Shown here one piece after another: positions 35,601 through 46,825 of a stretch of 64,000 nt of DNA (the first letter of the stretch is position 1; the number at the start of each line of letters is the position of its first letter). Below the pieces are notes generated by a model that saw nothing but the letters and a program-made list of their open reading frames with translations, made no database searches and was not told where the DNA came from. The position numbers were made by a program, and so were the translations under genes. Source of the stretch: Hygrocybe punicea (lineage: Eukaryota; Basidiomycota; Agaricomycetes; Agaricales; Hygrophoraceae); the NCBI GenBank assembly GCA_963556145.1, contig OY744461.1, positions 8,876,891 through 8,940,890 on the forward strand, in the 5' to 3' direction.

Positions 35601-36214
35601 CAGTTAGAAATACAATCAGACATTTATTGCATCAAGATAAACCCGAAATATTTCCTTATGGTCAAGTTGGCATTGCCATAAGTGATTTGGCCCATTATAT
35701 AATGAAAGCAAATGAACCAATGACTTCAACTTGTCTTAAATGTATCAATTGTGAAAACATAACCATTCTGGAAAATGATAGATGTGATGCCATCTTTCAT
35801 TGTTCATATTCATTTTCTGGAACAATCTCAACATGTCTTGCTCAAATCATAGTTAATAGACAACGGCACAAATGTCAATTGTGTTGGGGAGAGATTACTA
35901 AATTTATTGCATTTAACAAAATTCCACCTCTAATCATGTTTACAGTTGACTCTATTGAGAATTTAATAATTAGTCAAGTTATAAACTTGTCAATAGATGA
36001 CATATCCACTGCTTACACATTGAGAGGAATTGTGTACTTTGGTGATGCACATTTTACTGCCCGCATATTCATCAACAGTATGGTATGGTTTCATGATGGT
36101 ATATCAACCAGATCAATTTGCATTAATGAAGGTGATATAGATAACTTTTCAAATATTAATTTATTGTCATGTAATGGTAATAATGCTGTACTGTTTATAT
36201 ATGCTCAATCTTAA
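32623..36214 (+). CDS. Helitron RepHel protein, C-terminal half (helicase + Cys-protease-like)
   Basis: Continuation of the RepHel frame after the hAT insertion, ending at TAA 36212-36214. PIF1-type superfamily-1 helicase motifs: Walker A GGMAGTGKSQVIKAL (~residue 1700 of the joined protein), LAPTGGAAALVNGSTYHS, Walker B FIDEVSML, FAGDFGQLPP, RENMRQTNQSEEDVQ and the late motif NFAMTDYACQGRT. A linker then leads to a C-terminal domain beginning FIWDAQDWSCAYDSLFTILL. It has a candidate catalytic Cys (~residue 2324), two CxxC pairs (CLKCINC, CQLCW) and later FGDAHFTARIF and MVWFHDG. This order fits a papain-fold deubiquitinase-like (USP/OTU-like) protease; that function is inferred. As it stands the half has no start codon of its own and is probably not expressed properly. 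Confidence 0.85.
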
Positions 36215-36254
36215 TATTTGTTCTCCTGCTAAAGAAAGGAGGGACGAGTAATAT

Positions 36255-36286
36255 GCCATGCAAAGCAATGGCCCACACCCCACTAG
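36255..36286 (+). other. Helitron 3' terminus: hairpin + CTAG
   Basis: Stem GCCAT(GC)/(GC)ATGGC with an AAA loop and one bulged A, 10-nt spacer CCACACCCCA, then CTAG followed by T at 36287. It lies about 40 nt after the RepHel stop codon, on the same strand. Confidence 0.7.
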
Positions 36287-36706
36287 TTGGACTTACTGTA
36301 GCCTCATGGTTGGACTTCTATTTACCTCCCCTCAAGACCAGTCACTATATCTACTGTTCTTGTAGTTGGTTCGGACTTTTTCTTCTTTTCCTTTCCTTAC
36401 GTTTAGTCTGGTTCTTGGGGCAGACCCTCTTGTCTTGGGTAACCCCCACGGCTTGCAATGACATTAGACCATGACCCCCCCCCTCTTGGCAGTGTTGTCT
36501 TAGTTGTAAGCAACAATGAAAACTGCTGTTCTCTCCTCTGGAAACTGCCTCCCAGTTAAGTTGATTGTTGCCAGAGCCTGCTGCAGAAATGATCTGTAAC
36601 AGCCTCACACTCATGTTACTCAATTCAAAACCATTGCTGTCTAGTTAAATGTACTGGTGTGTTCTCGAATGCTTCATGAAAAATACCATTAAACTTTTTC
36701 GAGGTA
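36287..36706. other. Intergenic between Helitron and pogo element
   Basis: About 420 bp without a supported gene. It is likely the original flanking DNA of both insertions. Confidence 0.4.
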
Positions 36707-39700
36707 CTGTACCATTTTAATCAATTGACCGGTAGGTGTGATGCATGACACCTCCGGTCAATTTTTGGATTGACCGAAAATGGCAGTGACGCGTGACATG
36801 TGTGAAATTTGACCGCTGCCACTCAAATCTACCAGGAACCATGCTTGACCTCAACATTCCTCTCGAAATTCTGAAACACAGCCTACCCAGTCAATATTTA
36901 TCCATTCGTGCATTTTTGTCTTTCAAGATTTCCCAGTCTGAATCCACACCATCACCACAGTATATTACCCAAGAAGCATACATCTCCCACGAAATTCCCA
37001 ATGTCTCTACTGAAAATATCACCTCCATCCTTTCCACACCAGCACTCTCTTCTCTCCTTGTGCATGACCTTGTTACAAGTCTGCAATCAAGCTCTCTGTT
37101 GGCAAGGTCTCTGGCGTGTCAACAAGTAGAATCAGCCGAGATCAGGTTTTTCCCCCTCTGGATTATCACTTACTGGCTTGAAATCCACCACATCCTTGGT
37201 ATCAAACATTCCTGGTCATTGGCTGACCAGTCTTTGCAAAAACTATCACGACAAGGTGCAGAGATGAAGGAGCTCGTAGGGTTGGCATTTGGGGCACTAG
37301 ACAGATTGCCATGGTTTGGATCAGTCCAAGGACTTCAAGACGAAGACAGTATCACTCACCTATACAAGTATGCGACTAATGCATGGCTTGGCAATGTTCA
37401 GGAAGATCAGATGCTGGATTTATTGCAACTTGATCTCATTCAGTGTGGTGGTGGCAATGCGGCGAAGATTCAGCTCGAGTCAACTTACTTCATCCAGGGC
37501 CTTTTCAATGCCTTCTCTTGCCGTAACAGACAGGCTCGCAAAGGTTCCCTGCACTTGAAGGGTCAGTCACTTGCTTCGGGAGCCAAGACATACCTCGCAA
37601 CAATTATCAATGTTTGGGAGAAGCATTGGGTTGCCATCATGATTGATTTTGGTTGCCACATAATCTGGCACGGAGACTCATTGGACTGTGGACTAGAAGA
37701 AAAGGTCATATTAGTATTAGAGTGGTGGGTATCAGGTTATAGCTCCGTCAAATACAAGTTTCGCCACCTATCAATCACCCGGCAATTGGATACTTTCTCC
37801 TGCGGACTTTTTGCCTGGAATGCACTTGCCCACTTCTTCCTCCCACTACTCTTTCCACTTATTCGCACAGATAATGTCGCTGCTAAAAGACTCGAGGTTC
37901 TCCTTCGCATCTGTAAACGTCAGCAAGACATGGGGTTGGTGGCATCAGAAACCACCTTCCAATATTTACACAATCCCCCCATGCTATCAGCCGATGAAGA
38001 CTCAGATATGGAGGTGAAGTCATGGTGTGACTCCTCCGATGAGTCATCGTCATCATCCCAGGATGACAGCACAGACATCTCTGACACTGACAGCAGTGAC
38101 ATTGTGTCCGATGCACCAAAAGTCCCTGCTTCCCCACCGAAGGTCAATTTTGTGCAAAAGGATCCAATTCTCATGCAGAAAGCCCATGTCGAGTCATCAA
38201 TTCACATGGCATTGCAGAGGAAGAATGCACCTCTACTTGCTTATTTTAAACCGTGTATGCTTGCCGAGTATCATGAAAATTTGGCCAGAGTGGATGAGTC
38301 TATGGACCTTGCAGATGAAAAAGAGATGTTGAAAGTAATGGCAGAAAATGTGGCACAAGAAAAGTTGGTCTGTAAACGTGAGAAGGCACGATTGCGTCAA
38401 CAGCGCCGACGAATGACAACGCAGCAGAACGAAATCCTGCGGGGCATTAGGAGTCCCAGTGGTACCAAACGGAAGGTATGCTTATTTTGCCGTCTCTTGG
38501 GAGTATTCCTAAATGGATCGATAGATTGTGCTGGCAGAGATCATGGCCAGCGGATTAACCAAGAAGCGCAAGACAGCCATGGCCGAAGAAACTCGGCCTA
38601 AACGTTCACTAGTCAGGAAGTACCAAGATACACACAGGAAGCCGCAGGGCTGCAAAAGAAAACGAGAGCCGAGAGCTGCCACGTATCACAACTGGTTTAC
38701 TCCATTGTGCTGGAATACCATCAGGCAGGCCGGTGAGGCAGCTGGGTGGCAAATGAGCACCACAAAGATTGTCAAAATATGTAAAGCAAGGCAACCCGAA
38801 GTCTTTGCAGGGCTGACCCGAGAAAGTGTCAAGTGTTGGATTGATAGATCAGGAGAAAGACCACGATGGTCAGACACAGCGCTTCAGAGAGCTGCAGTTG
38901 GCAATTCACCGGGCCATGCACAGGGAGGACCGCGAGGAGCATTAGTGAGTTTATTGGGAACATTCAATGGAATAGAGACTCATCATCACAAGGCCGATCA
39001 TCCAGAGGTTGCCGACTCGATCAAGAAGCGATTGATTGACCTGCATGACGTAGGTGTGCCATTGACATTAATAACGACTCGTGGGATCCTTCTGGCGAAC
39101 ATTATTAGGAGGGCACCTGAGATTTTGCAATGTAAATTCAGAGACGGCTCCACGTTCCGGGCATCTGATGCATTCATGTGGTCATGGCTTCACTCAGCGA
39201 TGGGTTGGTCTCAAAGGAAAGGTACTCAGGCTGCTCAAAAGCTGCCTGGAAATTGGGAGGATCAATGCGATAAGTCAGCGCAACGAAAGGCTTACCTGAT
39301 CAAGGAATATGATATTCCCACTGAACTGTATGCAAACTCTGATCAAACACAGAGGCTCTACGCACCCGGAGATAAGCTAACATATGCCAAAACTGGAGCT
39401 AAACAGGTATCAGTAGTCGGTGGAGCAGAGAAGCGTGCCTTCACCGTTATGGTTACGGTTACGAGCGCTGGATTGTTATTGCCATTCCAAGCTATCTATC
39501 AAGGCAAAACAGATCGTTCGTGTCCAGAGGCAGGTTCACCCAGATATGCAGAAGCTATTGCTGCTGGTTTTCGCTTTGAGTACTCTGGCACAAAGACCTA
39601 TTGGGCGAACCAACGTACCATGCAACTGTTTGTAGACCATATCTTGGCGCCATACTTTGATGGATGAAGAAAAAACTATGCCGGCCTGTGGAACAGCGAT

Positions 39701-40759
39701 CTCTTTGGCAGATTGATGTGTGGGTGGTTCATCACTCCAAAGAGTTTCTGGACTGGATGCACGAGATTCACCCAACAATACTCATTGATTTTGTCCCTGG
39801 TGGGTGCACAGGTGTTGCACAACCTTGCGACGTCGGCATCCAATGCCTGTTCAAACACATCACAAATCAAGCCTACCTTGAGGATATAGTTGAGACAACA
39901 CTCGCACAGATTGACGAGTGTGCCGAGACGATCGATGTTGATGAACGCCTGCCAACGCTTCGGAATGCTAGTGTTAGATGGCTGTGGAAAGCCTATGAGA
40001 CCTTGAACAAGAAAAATCTCGTACAGAAGGTCAGTTGCGAAGCAAAGTTGTGGCAAAAAGAAGAGCTTACCTGGTCTCTTTTAACAGGCATTTGAACTAT
40101 GCACCGTTCGCAACTGGGATCTATCATATACAAGTTTAAGATCTTTCAAGATGCAAGAGCAATTAAGAAACTTACGAGAACAAGACACACCGTTTTGGAA
40201 GGAGTTAACAATGATCAATCCATGCGATGTGGGACCGAAGACTGATGAGGAGGTCGTTGAGGATATCATGCTTGATCCTGACAATGAGGAAGAGGATCTA
40301 GACGACACCGACATCAGCCTAAACAACGTCTTATTGGCAACTCACCGAGAAGAACTCCCTACCCACCATCACCATCGCATCACCAATAGCAACAAGGGCG
40401 GCTTGAAAAGAATCACGGCCACAGAGAATCTTGATGAATTGCTGATGCCTGTGATTGAAGAGGATAAAACGGAGGTGGGAGAGCTTGGTGGGCGGGGACG
40501 AGGAAAGCGGCAAAGGACAGCTAACAAGCTGTACAGCCTAGCGGACTTTGCGCGGCATTGGGACAACGAGGCTTCTGACGTTGAATGAACCTTACTTCTT
40601 ACATATGCTTACATAGAAGATCTAATCAGGTAATTATACTAAAAAGGAAATAGTTATCTGAATTGACCGTTTTGCCTGGTGACGCGTGACAAGCGTGACA
40701 TTTGGCCGATTTGTGAGGAGGCGTGACGCGTGACAGGTCAATTGATTAAAATGGTACAG
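36707..40759 (+). mobile_element. Pogo-like (Tc1/mariner) transposon, 4,053 bp
   Basis: It is flanked by TA dinucleotides (36705-36706 and 40760-40761), the Tc1/mariner target duplication. Ends are perfect 24-bp inverted repeats beginning CTGTACCATTTTAATCAATT and ending in GACC. Just inside the left end is a foldback (TTGACCGG...AGGTGT/ACACCT...CCGGTCAA, ~36723-36760). Words of the TGACGCGTGAC type occur once near the left end and twice near the right, in the place of transposase-binding repeats. It encodes a Ulp1-like protease and a DDE_1 transposase in the same direction. Confidence 0.9.
36841..40588 (+). pseudogene. Ulp1-like protease + DDE_1 (pogo) transposase, frameshifted
   Basis: The ATG at 36841 (GGAACCATGC) opens a long exon with a C48/Ulp1-like core: NVWEKHWVAIMIDF (His-Trp), IIWHGDSLD (Asp), LDTFSCGLFAWNAL (Cys). 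An acidic Ser/Asp stretch and a coiled basic segment (KREKARLRQQRRRM) follow. A GTATGC...AG intron near 38476-38542 can join this in frame to MASGLTKKRK and the transposase: helix-turn-helix-like block, then NSDQTQRLY (first Asp), a frameshift at about 39660, LWQIDVWVVHHS (second Asp), PGGCTGVAQPCDVGIQ (third Asp). After an intron (~40029-40088) an acidic tail ends at 40588. DDE_1 with D-D-D and TA duplication fits the pogo/Fot1 lineage. The frameshift between the first two Asp residues makes this copy inactive unless it is a sequencing error. Whether protease and transposase are one polypeptide or two is inferred from the splice site. Confidence 0.8.
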
Positions 40760-40761
40760 TA

Positions 40762-40962
40762 ACTGTCATTTTTACAGTGTTTCCTCAGATTCAACAAAAT
40801 AATTTTGAACAATATCTAGATTTCCTACCTTGGACCTAGCTGTAGCTCAGACAGACTTGACTTTTTATACCTACAATACTAACTCCACCTTTATCCCCTG
40901 ATATGTTATATAACACCAACTATTATTTTCACACAAGTTATACACGGTTGTACACATTCAAC
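40762..40962. other. Short intergenic, nothing recognised
   Basis: Two hundred bases between the pogo element and the 3' end of the Crinkler-like relic. Confidence 0.4.
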
Positions 40963-43405
40963 CTATGCCGGCACTGTCTTCGCCCACATTGAATTCTTGG
41001 GTAGTCCAAGTACATGCTGGTCAACCTTTTTCGCCCACTCCCCAGTGCGAGTATCTCCTACAAAGGGCTGAAGTGGAAAGGTCTTCGCCATGGGCTCCGG
41101 CACCACATATATGAGTCGGAAGTGCTTGCCAGCAGCTGATGGCCGAAGGTCAGCGAGTGGAGTACCCTGCTTAAGGGATTTCTGGATGCGTTGGGCTCCT
41201 GCAACAGCCACGCCATGCATTTTCGCCTTCAGCAGGGTAACCTGAATTCCAGAGAGGCCCTCATTGGGATCATAGACAATTGAGTCAACTGCAGGGAAAT
41301 TTGGATCAGTAGGTACCAAGTGTGTAGCCTTTCTATCCTCAACAGCAGTTTGAAGGGCGGACGTTAATGACTATAAGTCGAAGGCAACACGTGGGGCAGG
41401 ACTCGGATACGTCCACGTGGACATGACAGAATTGGCCAGAGAGCGAATGTGAAAGGTCTCTGGGCCTTGAGGGAGTCAAAGAAGTTCAACACTTGTCTCT
41501 CCGTGATCCGGCCATGGAGGGGAAGCGATCGAATGGTAGAAACGAGCCGCAGCATCCGCTTGGCAAGTTTCATACAACCGTAGCAGGAGATCTAAAGCCC
41601 AGGGGGACGTAGTGTGTACTAGACATTGATGCAGTCGACGCCGATCGTCTTCCGGAGACAGCTCGAATATCAAATGGGACAGACCAGACTGTGCCCTGGT
41701 ATCGGCAAGAATGGAGTCAATGCTAACCGTTGGTTGGATGGCTGCAACCTGGGCCTCAATCGCGGCCTTACATTGATTGAGACTTTCTGTGTCACAGCTA
41801 GCTTTGAAGCATTGGCGAGGAGTGAAGCCAAAATATGTCGTTGATTCTTTGACGCGTGCATAAGTAAGATCCCAGGGAAAGAGGAATATTCTGAAATTAT
41901 ATTAGTGCAGCCCTTGAATGCACAGCGATGCCACCAACCCAGTTAAGAAGAGCTCGCTAGGGGACCATAGAGCCATTGCATAATTGGCTACTAAGGTTTG
42001 AGACTGCTTCTGCCATGGTTGATTTGTGCCCTTGGGTGACGATGCTGCGATAATTTGGATGCGTTGATTGATGAGAACATGTTTGGGTTCGTAAGCTCCA
42101 GCATCAGCGTCGACAAAGGCCACAATGTTTTCTAGCGACGACCACGACGTGACCTGTGAAATGACATCGGAAATAAGGTAGACATTGCCGTCCAGATTTT
42201 GGTACAAGAAGGGACATCCGGAAATCATCTTCTCGATTATTTGGAGGTGAAAGTAAGCAGTCTTTCCTTGTGTTTCGCGATACCCAGTCAGATTCAACAA
42301 AAGAGCAAGGCAGCCATCTCACCTATTCCAGGTTGGCCGTTGACGATCACATTGCCCGCAGAGCCTGTTTTACATTCACCAATTAAATCAGATATGACTT
42401 TGTACTCTGGATGGATGAAAAGCGGTAACGGAATGCGCGGCGGTGCATTCTGGAGTTGCAAGCTGGATAAATCTAAATAGTTGATAATGGAAGGGAAGCA
42501 GGCGCGAAGGTCATCATCGAGACCATCGGGACCTTCCAGGTCCTCTTCATCTGTGTCACTTTCCACTCCAGGTTGCCCATTGTCACCCCTGGGGTGCGTT
42601 GCGGATGCGACATGCGAGGATATTGACCGAAGGAAATCAAGTTTGATGGTTCGGACATCCTCGCCGATGTATTCTGATGAATCACGCGTCGGGTGTTGGC
42701 CCATAAGACGCTTTTGTAATTCAATGTAATCATCAACAGTGATCTCCGTTTCATGAACCAGTTCCGACCGCAGCTCTTTCCGACCCCAAATTTTGGAGTG
42801 GAGTTCCGATAACCAGGGGTCAGGTTGGCTTTCAGTCCACAACCATTTGGTGTCCTCCACGGCGTCAGGTGAGTGAGGACGCTTGAGGATGTCTGAATAG
42901 AAATGCGATTAAGAGACACGTATGATTAGTGAAGATCGTAGCTCACCAGGGAGCTGTGCGATGATGTGGAGATCGTTCCGAGAAGTTTGAGACGGAAAGA
43001 CTCCTGACATATTTTTTCCCGATGTATCTAGCTCATCGGCAATTTCTGCGAGCGCGTTTCAAAGCGATTGAATGCATTCAGGCACAGAGTTTGAGGAAAC
43101 CAAGTGAACAGGTGCTTTTAGCTATTAAACAATCTCTGCTCTTGAATGTGGAGACGCGACCGTCGAGTTTGCACTAACCTTGAACAGGACCAACTGTTCG
43201 GCATCAACATGTTTCAATATGCTATTCTTTGCTTTCTCGTGAATGCGTTCCCTCAGGTCATCGACATCTTGATCGAGCGCAATTTTGACTCTAACAGCCC
43301 GTGAATAACCTTGTACAACACAGCAGAATTCACGAAAGTCGTCAGGGTGGCTTGAACTGGGCTAGGAGAATGCACTTGAGGTTGCTTGCTCTTTTTCTTG
43401 GTCAT
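40963..43405 (-). pseudogene. Crinkler-type / RHS-like P-loop NTPase gene, broken
   Basis: Read from 43405 downwards, a Crinkler-like ubiquitin-fold header appears (VRVKIALDQDVDDLRERIHE, HVDAEQLVLFK, then a block ending LHIIAQLP). After an intron come a charged region and a P-loop split by an intron (NVIVNGQPGIG | GKTAYFHLQIIEKM). Then follow NIVAFVDADAG (Walker B-like), IQIIAASSPKG and ALWSPSELFLTGL, and a C-terminal nuclease-like (RHS/PD-(D/E)XK-like) region with ERQVLNFFDSL and DSIVYDPNEGLSGIQVTLL...QRIQKSL. Breaks: the header is out of frame with the only nearby ATG, a TGA sits inside the header (~43070), a frameshift near 41530 precedes the ERQVL block, and a TAG lies near 41375. In fungi such proteins occur as multicopy accessory families related to oomycete Crinklers; the role of this copy is lost. 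Confidence 0.75.
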
Positions 43406-44352
43406 CTTTTAAAAACTACGAAAGGGAGAGGGCGAGAAAGACGCAGGAGACGGATGAGGATGTTTTGGGGTTATTGGTCACGAAAAGGTAGTGGAGTATG
43501 ACCGGCAACTCCGCCATTATTCCAAGGGTTTTCTGGATAAGGCATCAGAAAATTGAAAACCATATGAGAAAGTCTTATAAGACCTGATCAGATAAATCAT
43601 AAGTAACATCCAGTGCCACAATGATAACAGCAAGGTCAACCCAGATAATTTATGGTTACCTAGATGAAAATATATCACATCAAGCATATTGATATAAATG
43701 TAACATTGGTCACCAACAATGTCTTTCCCCCCAATCCAAGATAATTCATGGCTGCGAAGATCAATAACATCAGATATATCAGAAATGCAGCCCTAGTGTC
43801 ATGACCACCTTAATGCTACAAGTGTTGAACCTGTATCATCTTGACTTCCCAGCTGAAACAATCTCAGCATGATATACAACGGTTCAGCAGTAGCCATGAA
43901 TCTATGTGTGCTGCAACAATACTCAATCTGTCAATTATGACATGAAAGCAGCAGCTATATCATAATTTCAATACGAGGCTCAAAGATCAGCAGATGATGG
44001 CCGTTGATAAGATTATAGCAGGGTGATCCTCAAAGATGACATTTGTCATATTTGTCATAATGAGTGCCGGCGCAGCAGTGTAGCCATAAATCTGTGGATG
44101 CTGCAAGGGTGCTGATTCTGTCAACCATGACACACAAGCAGCAGCTTCATCACAATTTCCAAACTAGGCTCAAAGATCAGCAAGTGACAAGCATTGATAA
44201 GATGATAGCAGATGGTCTTAGTGATGGATTTTGTTAGACGCATCATAATTGTCATGGTTGTCGCCGGCGTAACAGTCTGATAATGCCAAGCAAAATGGAA
44301 GTGGGACCAAGGAAATATAATATATTAACGAGAAAGCGAATGACACGTAGAG
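43406..44352. other. Intergenic with a diverged ~190-bp tandem duplication
   Basis: No gene supported. Two related stretches, about 43893-44035 and 44083-44215, share AGCCATRAATCTRTG, CTCAAAGATCAGCA and TTGATAAGATKATAGCAG in the same order, so they are decayed head-to-tail copies. Confidence 0.55.
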
Positions 44353-45754
44353 CTAATATGCCTGGGGTTCACCAGCTTCATACGCCGAAGCCAGGTTTTC
44401 CTTGTAAGCATGCCTCTTCTCCTTGATGCGACACAAAGCACTACCCTCAACTGGTACTCTAGCTTCCGAGAATGAATGTGGGAAGATTTTGCTACATAAA
44501 GATTAACAGTGAGAAGCATCATTTACAAATGGTGAATGACTTACCGGTTCCACCAGGTGAGGAGTTCCTCGACTTCTTCCTTCTCCTCGACATCCTCAAG
44601 GAGATCTAAGAGACTGTTGTAGAACGTCTCAGAATCCATGACCGTATCAGTGCGAGAGAAAGTGCTTGTGGAACTTAGAGCAAAGCGGACCTGAATAATT
44701 ATGAGAAGTAATCGTTTCTAACATCTGACAGCAGTACGAACCTGAGTAGCGATGTAAACCAAGGATGCTTTCATCACACACGTTATACCATGAATTCGGG
44801 CATTTCCCGACCGCGTTGCTTTCGGTTCCTCGTCATCGACCGAGCTCGGCGACGTGGAAGACGTGTTTGAATCCCTATGTATCTTCAAATATGATGAAGG
44901 GGTTTCATGAGATATTACGAACTGTGACTAAAAGCTGACTTCTCATTAAACTGTTCCAAGGGTCCTCTGGATCATAGGCGAGGTCTGCGTAAAGGAAGAT
45001 GGGCCACTGATCACCATGGACATGCATCTCGCCGCTACGAAGCTTCTCTTTAATACTGTACAAGATGTAGGGATTTCTTTTAATTTATAATAAAAGGAAG
45101 GAAAACATGACGTACTGGGGCAAAGACCAATCTACTCCTGCAGGACAAAGGAGCGCACCGGTCTTCTCATGATGAAATCCACGTGTTGTCTTTATCTTAC
45201 GACTGAGAGGAGGTTCAAGAGTTGGCCCGGGAAGCGTAATCCAGTCAATGATGGCGGACTTCATGCCTTTTGTGTCATTGGCACGGGCCCCGCTGATGCC
45301 TTTTCCTAGCTGAATGAAGAGATGTACAAGGAAGAAGTAAAAATACATTGAACGACTCACTAGGCCAGACAAGAGCTCAATCTCTTCTTCGGAGGATTCC
45401 AGAAGTCGTTTCTCAAGATCAGGACACACCCTGAGCAGATCCTCGAACACTCGATGTTCGCGACGTTCCCTGCAGAAGACCCAAAATTGCACCATGGGGT
45501 TACAACGTGATAATAATATGTGCTTACTTCTGCGTTAAAGACTCAATGTCCACAGGCTCCGATTCACCCATGCGAGTCAAGCCGTTTGTAATAAGAACAT
45601 TCACATTGCAGAAAGTGTGGACGACTCGACCGAAATGGCGTCCGTGGTGCACAAGGGGGTCGGTAACGGTCCTACTCATTGAAGTTAGCAATTTGAGGAG
45701 TACCTGAAGAGAAGGGGAATCAAGGTCGTTTCCTAGAGCCAAGCTGCAACGCAT
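44353..45754 (-). CDS. DUF6698-domain protein
   Basis: The model starts at ATG 45754 (MRCSLALGNDLDSPSLQ); an upstream exon is possible. Exons 45754..45528, 45469..45361, 45309..45116 and about four more run to TAG 44353-44355, with phase kept at the junctions I checked. Typical blocks: HFGRVVHTFCNVNVLITNGL, REHRVFEDLLRVCPDLEKRL, GARANDTKGMKSAIIDWI, GFHHEKTGALLCPAGVDW, GEMHVHGDQWPIFLYADLAY, DPEDPWNSLMRS, EPKATRSGNARIHGI, YIATQ/VRFALSSTSTFSRTD and EELLTWWNRKIFPHS. This series is the hallmark of DUF6698 proteins, an Agaricomycete-expanded family of unknown function. The central region is shorter than the family pattern I recall: the stretch before SPSSVDDEEPKATRS seems trimmed. The gene looks intact. 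Confidence 0.8.
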
Positions 45755-46176
45755 CGTCGCGCGTCCATCAACCAGTGGATAGTGCAGGGTCGGACTGTGC
45801 GGGTTCAGACATTGGACGTTAAGGTCAAGACGATAAAGGAGAATGGTTTGTCTGGTATAATTTTATATGAAGACTGGTGGTGGAGATAGACTGGGTATGA
45901 ATTGTGTATGCATACGGCTTGTAAATGGGTATCATCTGCAATAACTGTCGATTGACCGGTCCCCAAATAGATCATAATTAGGATACCGGCCAGTAGAAGT
46001 AGAACGAACCGACCGTTTTTGTTAGCCGGCATATTATAATGGGCTGCGGTTGTAGAACTAGCATGAGAAAATGACACAACATTTTGATTGGGCTGGCAAC
46101 GTGATTAATAACTGAGTTTATAATCAATTTCTGCGGCCAAACCAGATATTCGAAGAAAACTACATCACTGTCAATC

Positions 46177-46742
46177 ATGTCCACTCGTCAGCGAAAAGGT
46201 AGCCAATCAAGGAAGCACCCCCGGGCCATTGATGAGGTCGAAGTCATTATCCGGTATGAAAAAATAATCCAACTAACTTGACTCTGAAGCTAAGTTAAAA
46301 CATCTAGAAGTACTAGGGGCAAACGGACGTACCGTTTATTGGAGGAGGAAGACCTGGAGGACGAGAATGATTCGCTAGATTCTGACAACATCAGCAAGCA
46401 AATGTTTTCTCACCTTTAGTGTGTCTCATACCACAGTACAGATCGTGACGCCATGATCCGGTTGCGAGACCGTCTTTTGAGGGCAGAAGAAGAACTGTTG
46501 ACCGCACGCTGCAGCATTTCCGAGTTGACATTGAAAAACATGCAATATGCGGCCGAACTGAAGAGGGAACGTTACATCAACGAGATTGCTCAGAAGTATA
46601 TTCCAGAGGATATGCTTGCCGAATATTATGCGGAGTACCCGAAAAATCAGCCTACATGGACGTCGTCATCACCTGCGCCTCGTAAGTTGTAGAATTCGTC
46701 GTTCAACATTGCTTGATTTTGCATCTAGGTGGTGATGACTAA
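46177..46742 (+). CDS. Small coiled-coil protein, 141 aa
   Basis: Exons 46177..46253, 46308..46397, 46437..46681 and 46729..46742 total 426 nt with consistent phase. Intron 2 has a GC donor (AA|GCAAAT...CACAG); the others are GT-AG. The protein has a basic start (MSTRQRKGSQSRKHPRA), an acidic stretch (LLEEEDLEDENDS) and a long helix (RDAMIRLRDRLLRAEEELL...LKNMQYAAELKRER) that should form a coiled coil. It ends in a Pro/Ser tail. It diverges from the DUF6698 gene (about 420 bp between starts), so the two may share a promoter. Function unknown. Confidence 0.65.
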
Positions 46743-46825
46743 CAATCGAGTTGGTATATAGTTACATAATGCATTCATTATCCTAACGCCATGTAAACGC
46801 CTGCACGTAAATGTCTGCACTGATA

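Larger units (their letters stand above)
23181..36286 (+). mobile_element. Helitron (RepHel), interrupted by nested hAT elements
   Basis: It carries a full RepHel gene. At the 3' end it has a textbook Helitron terminus: hairpin 36255-36272 (GCCATGC AAA GC-a-ATGGC, one bulge), 10 nt of spacer, then CTAG at 36283-36286 followed by T. Rolling-circle Helitrons end in CTRR ~10-12 nt after a short hairpin and insert at A/T sites. The 5' end is not resolved; I place it provisionally at the palindrome. Without the 4.8-kb hAT insertion the element would be roughly 8.3 kb. The RepHel frame has no stop, pointing to a young element. Confidence 0.75.
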
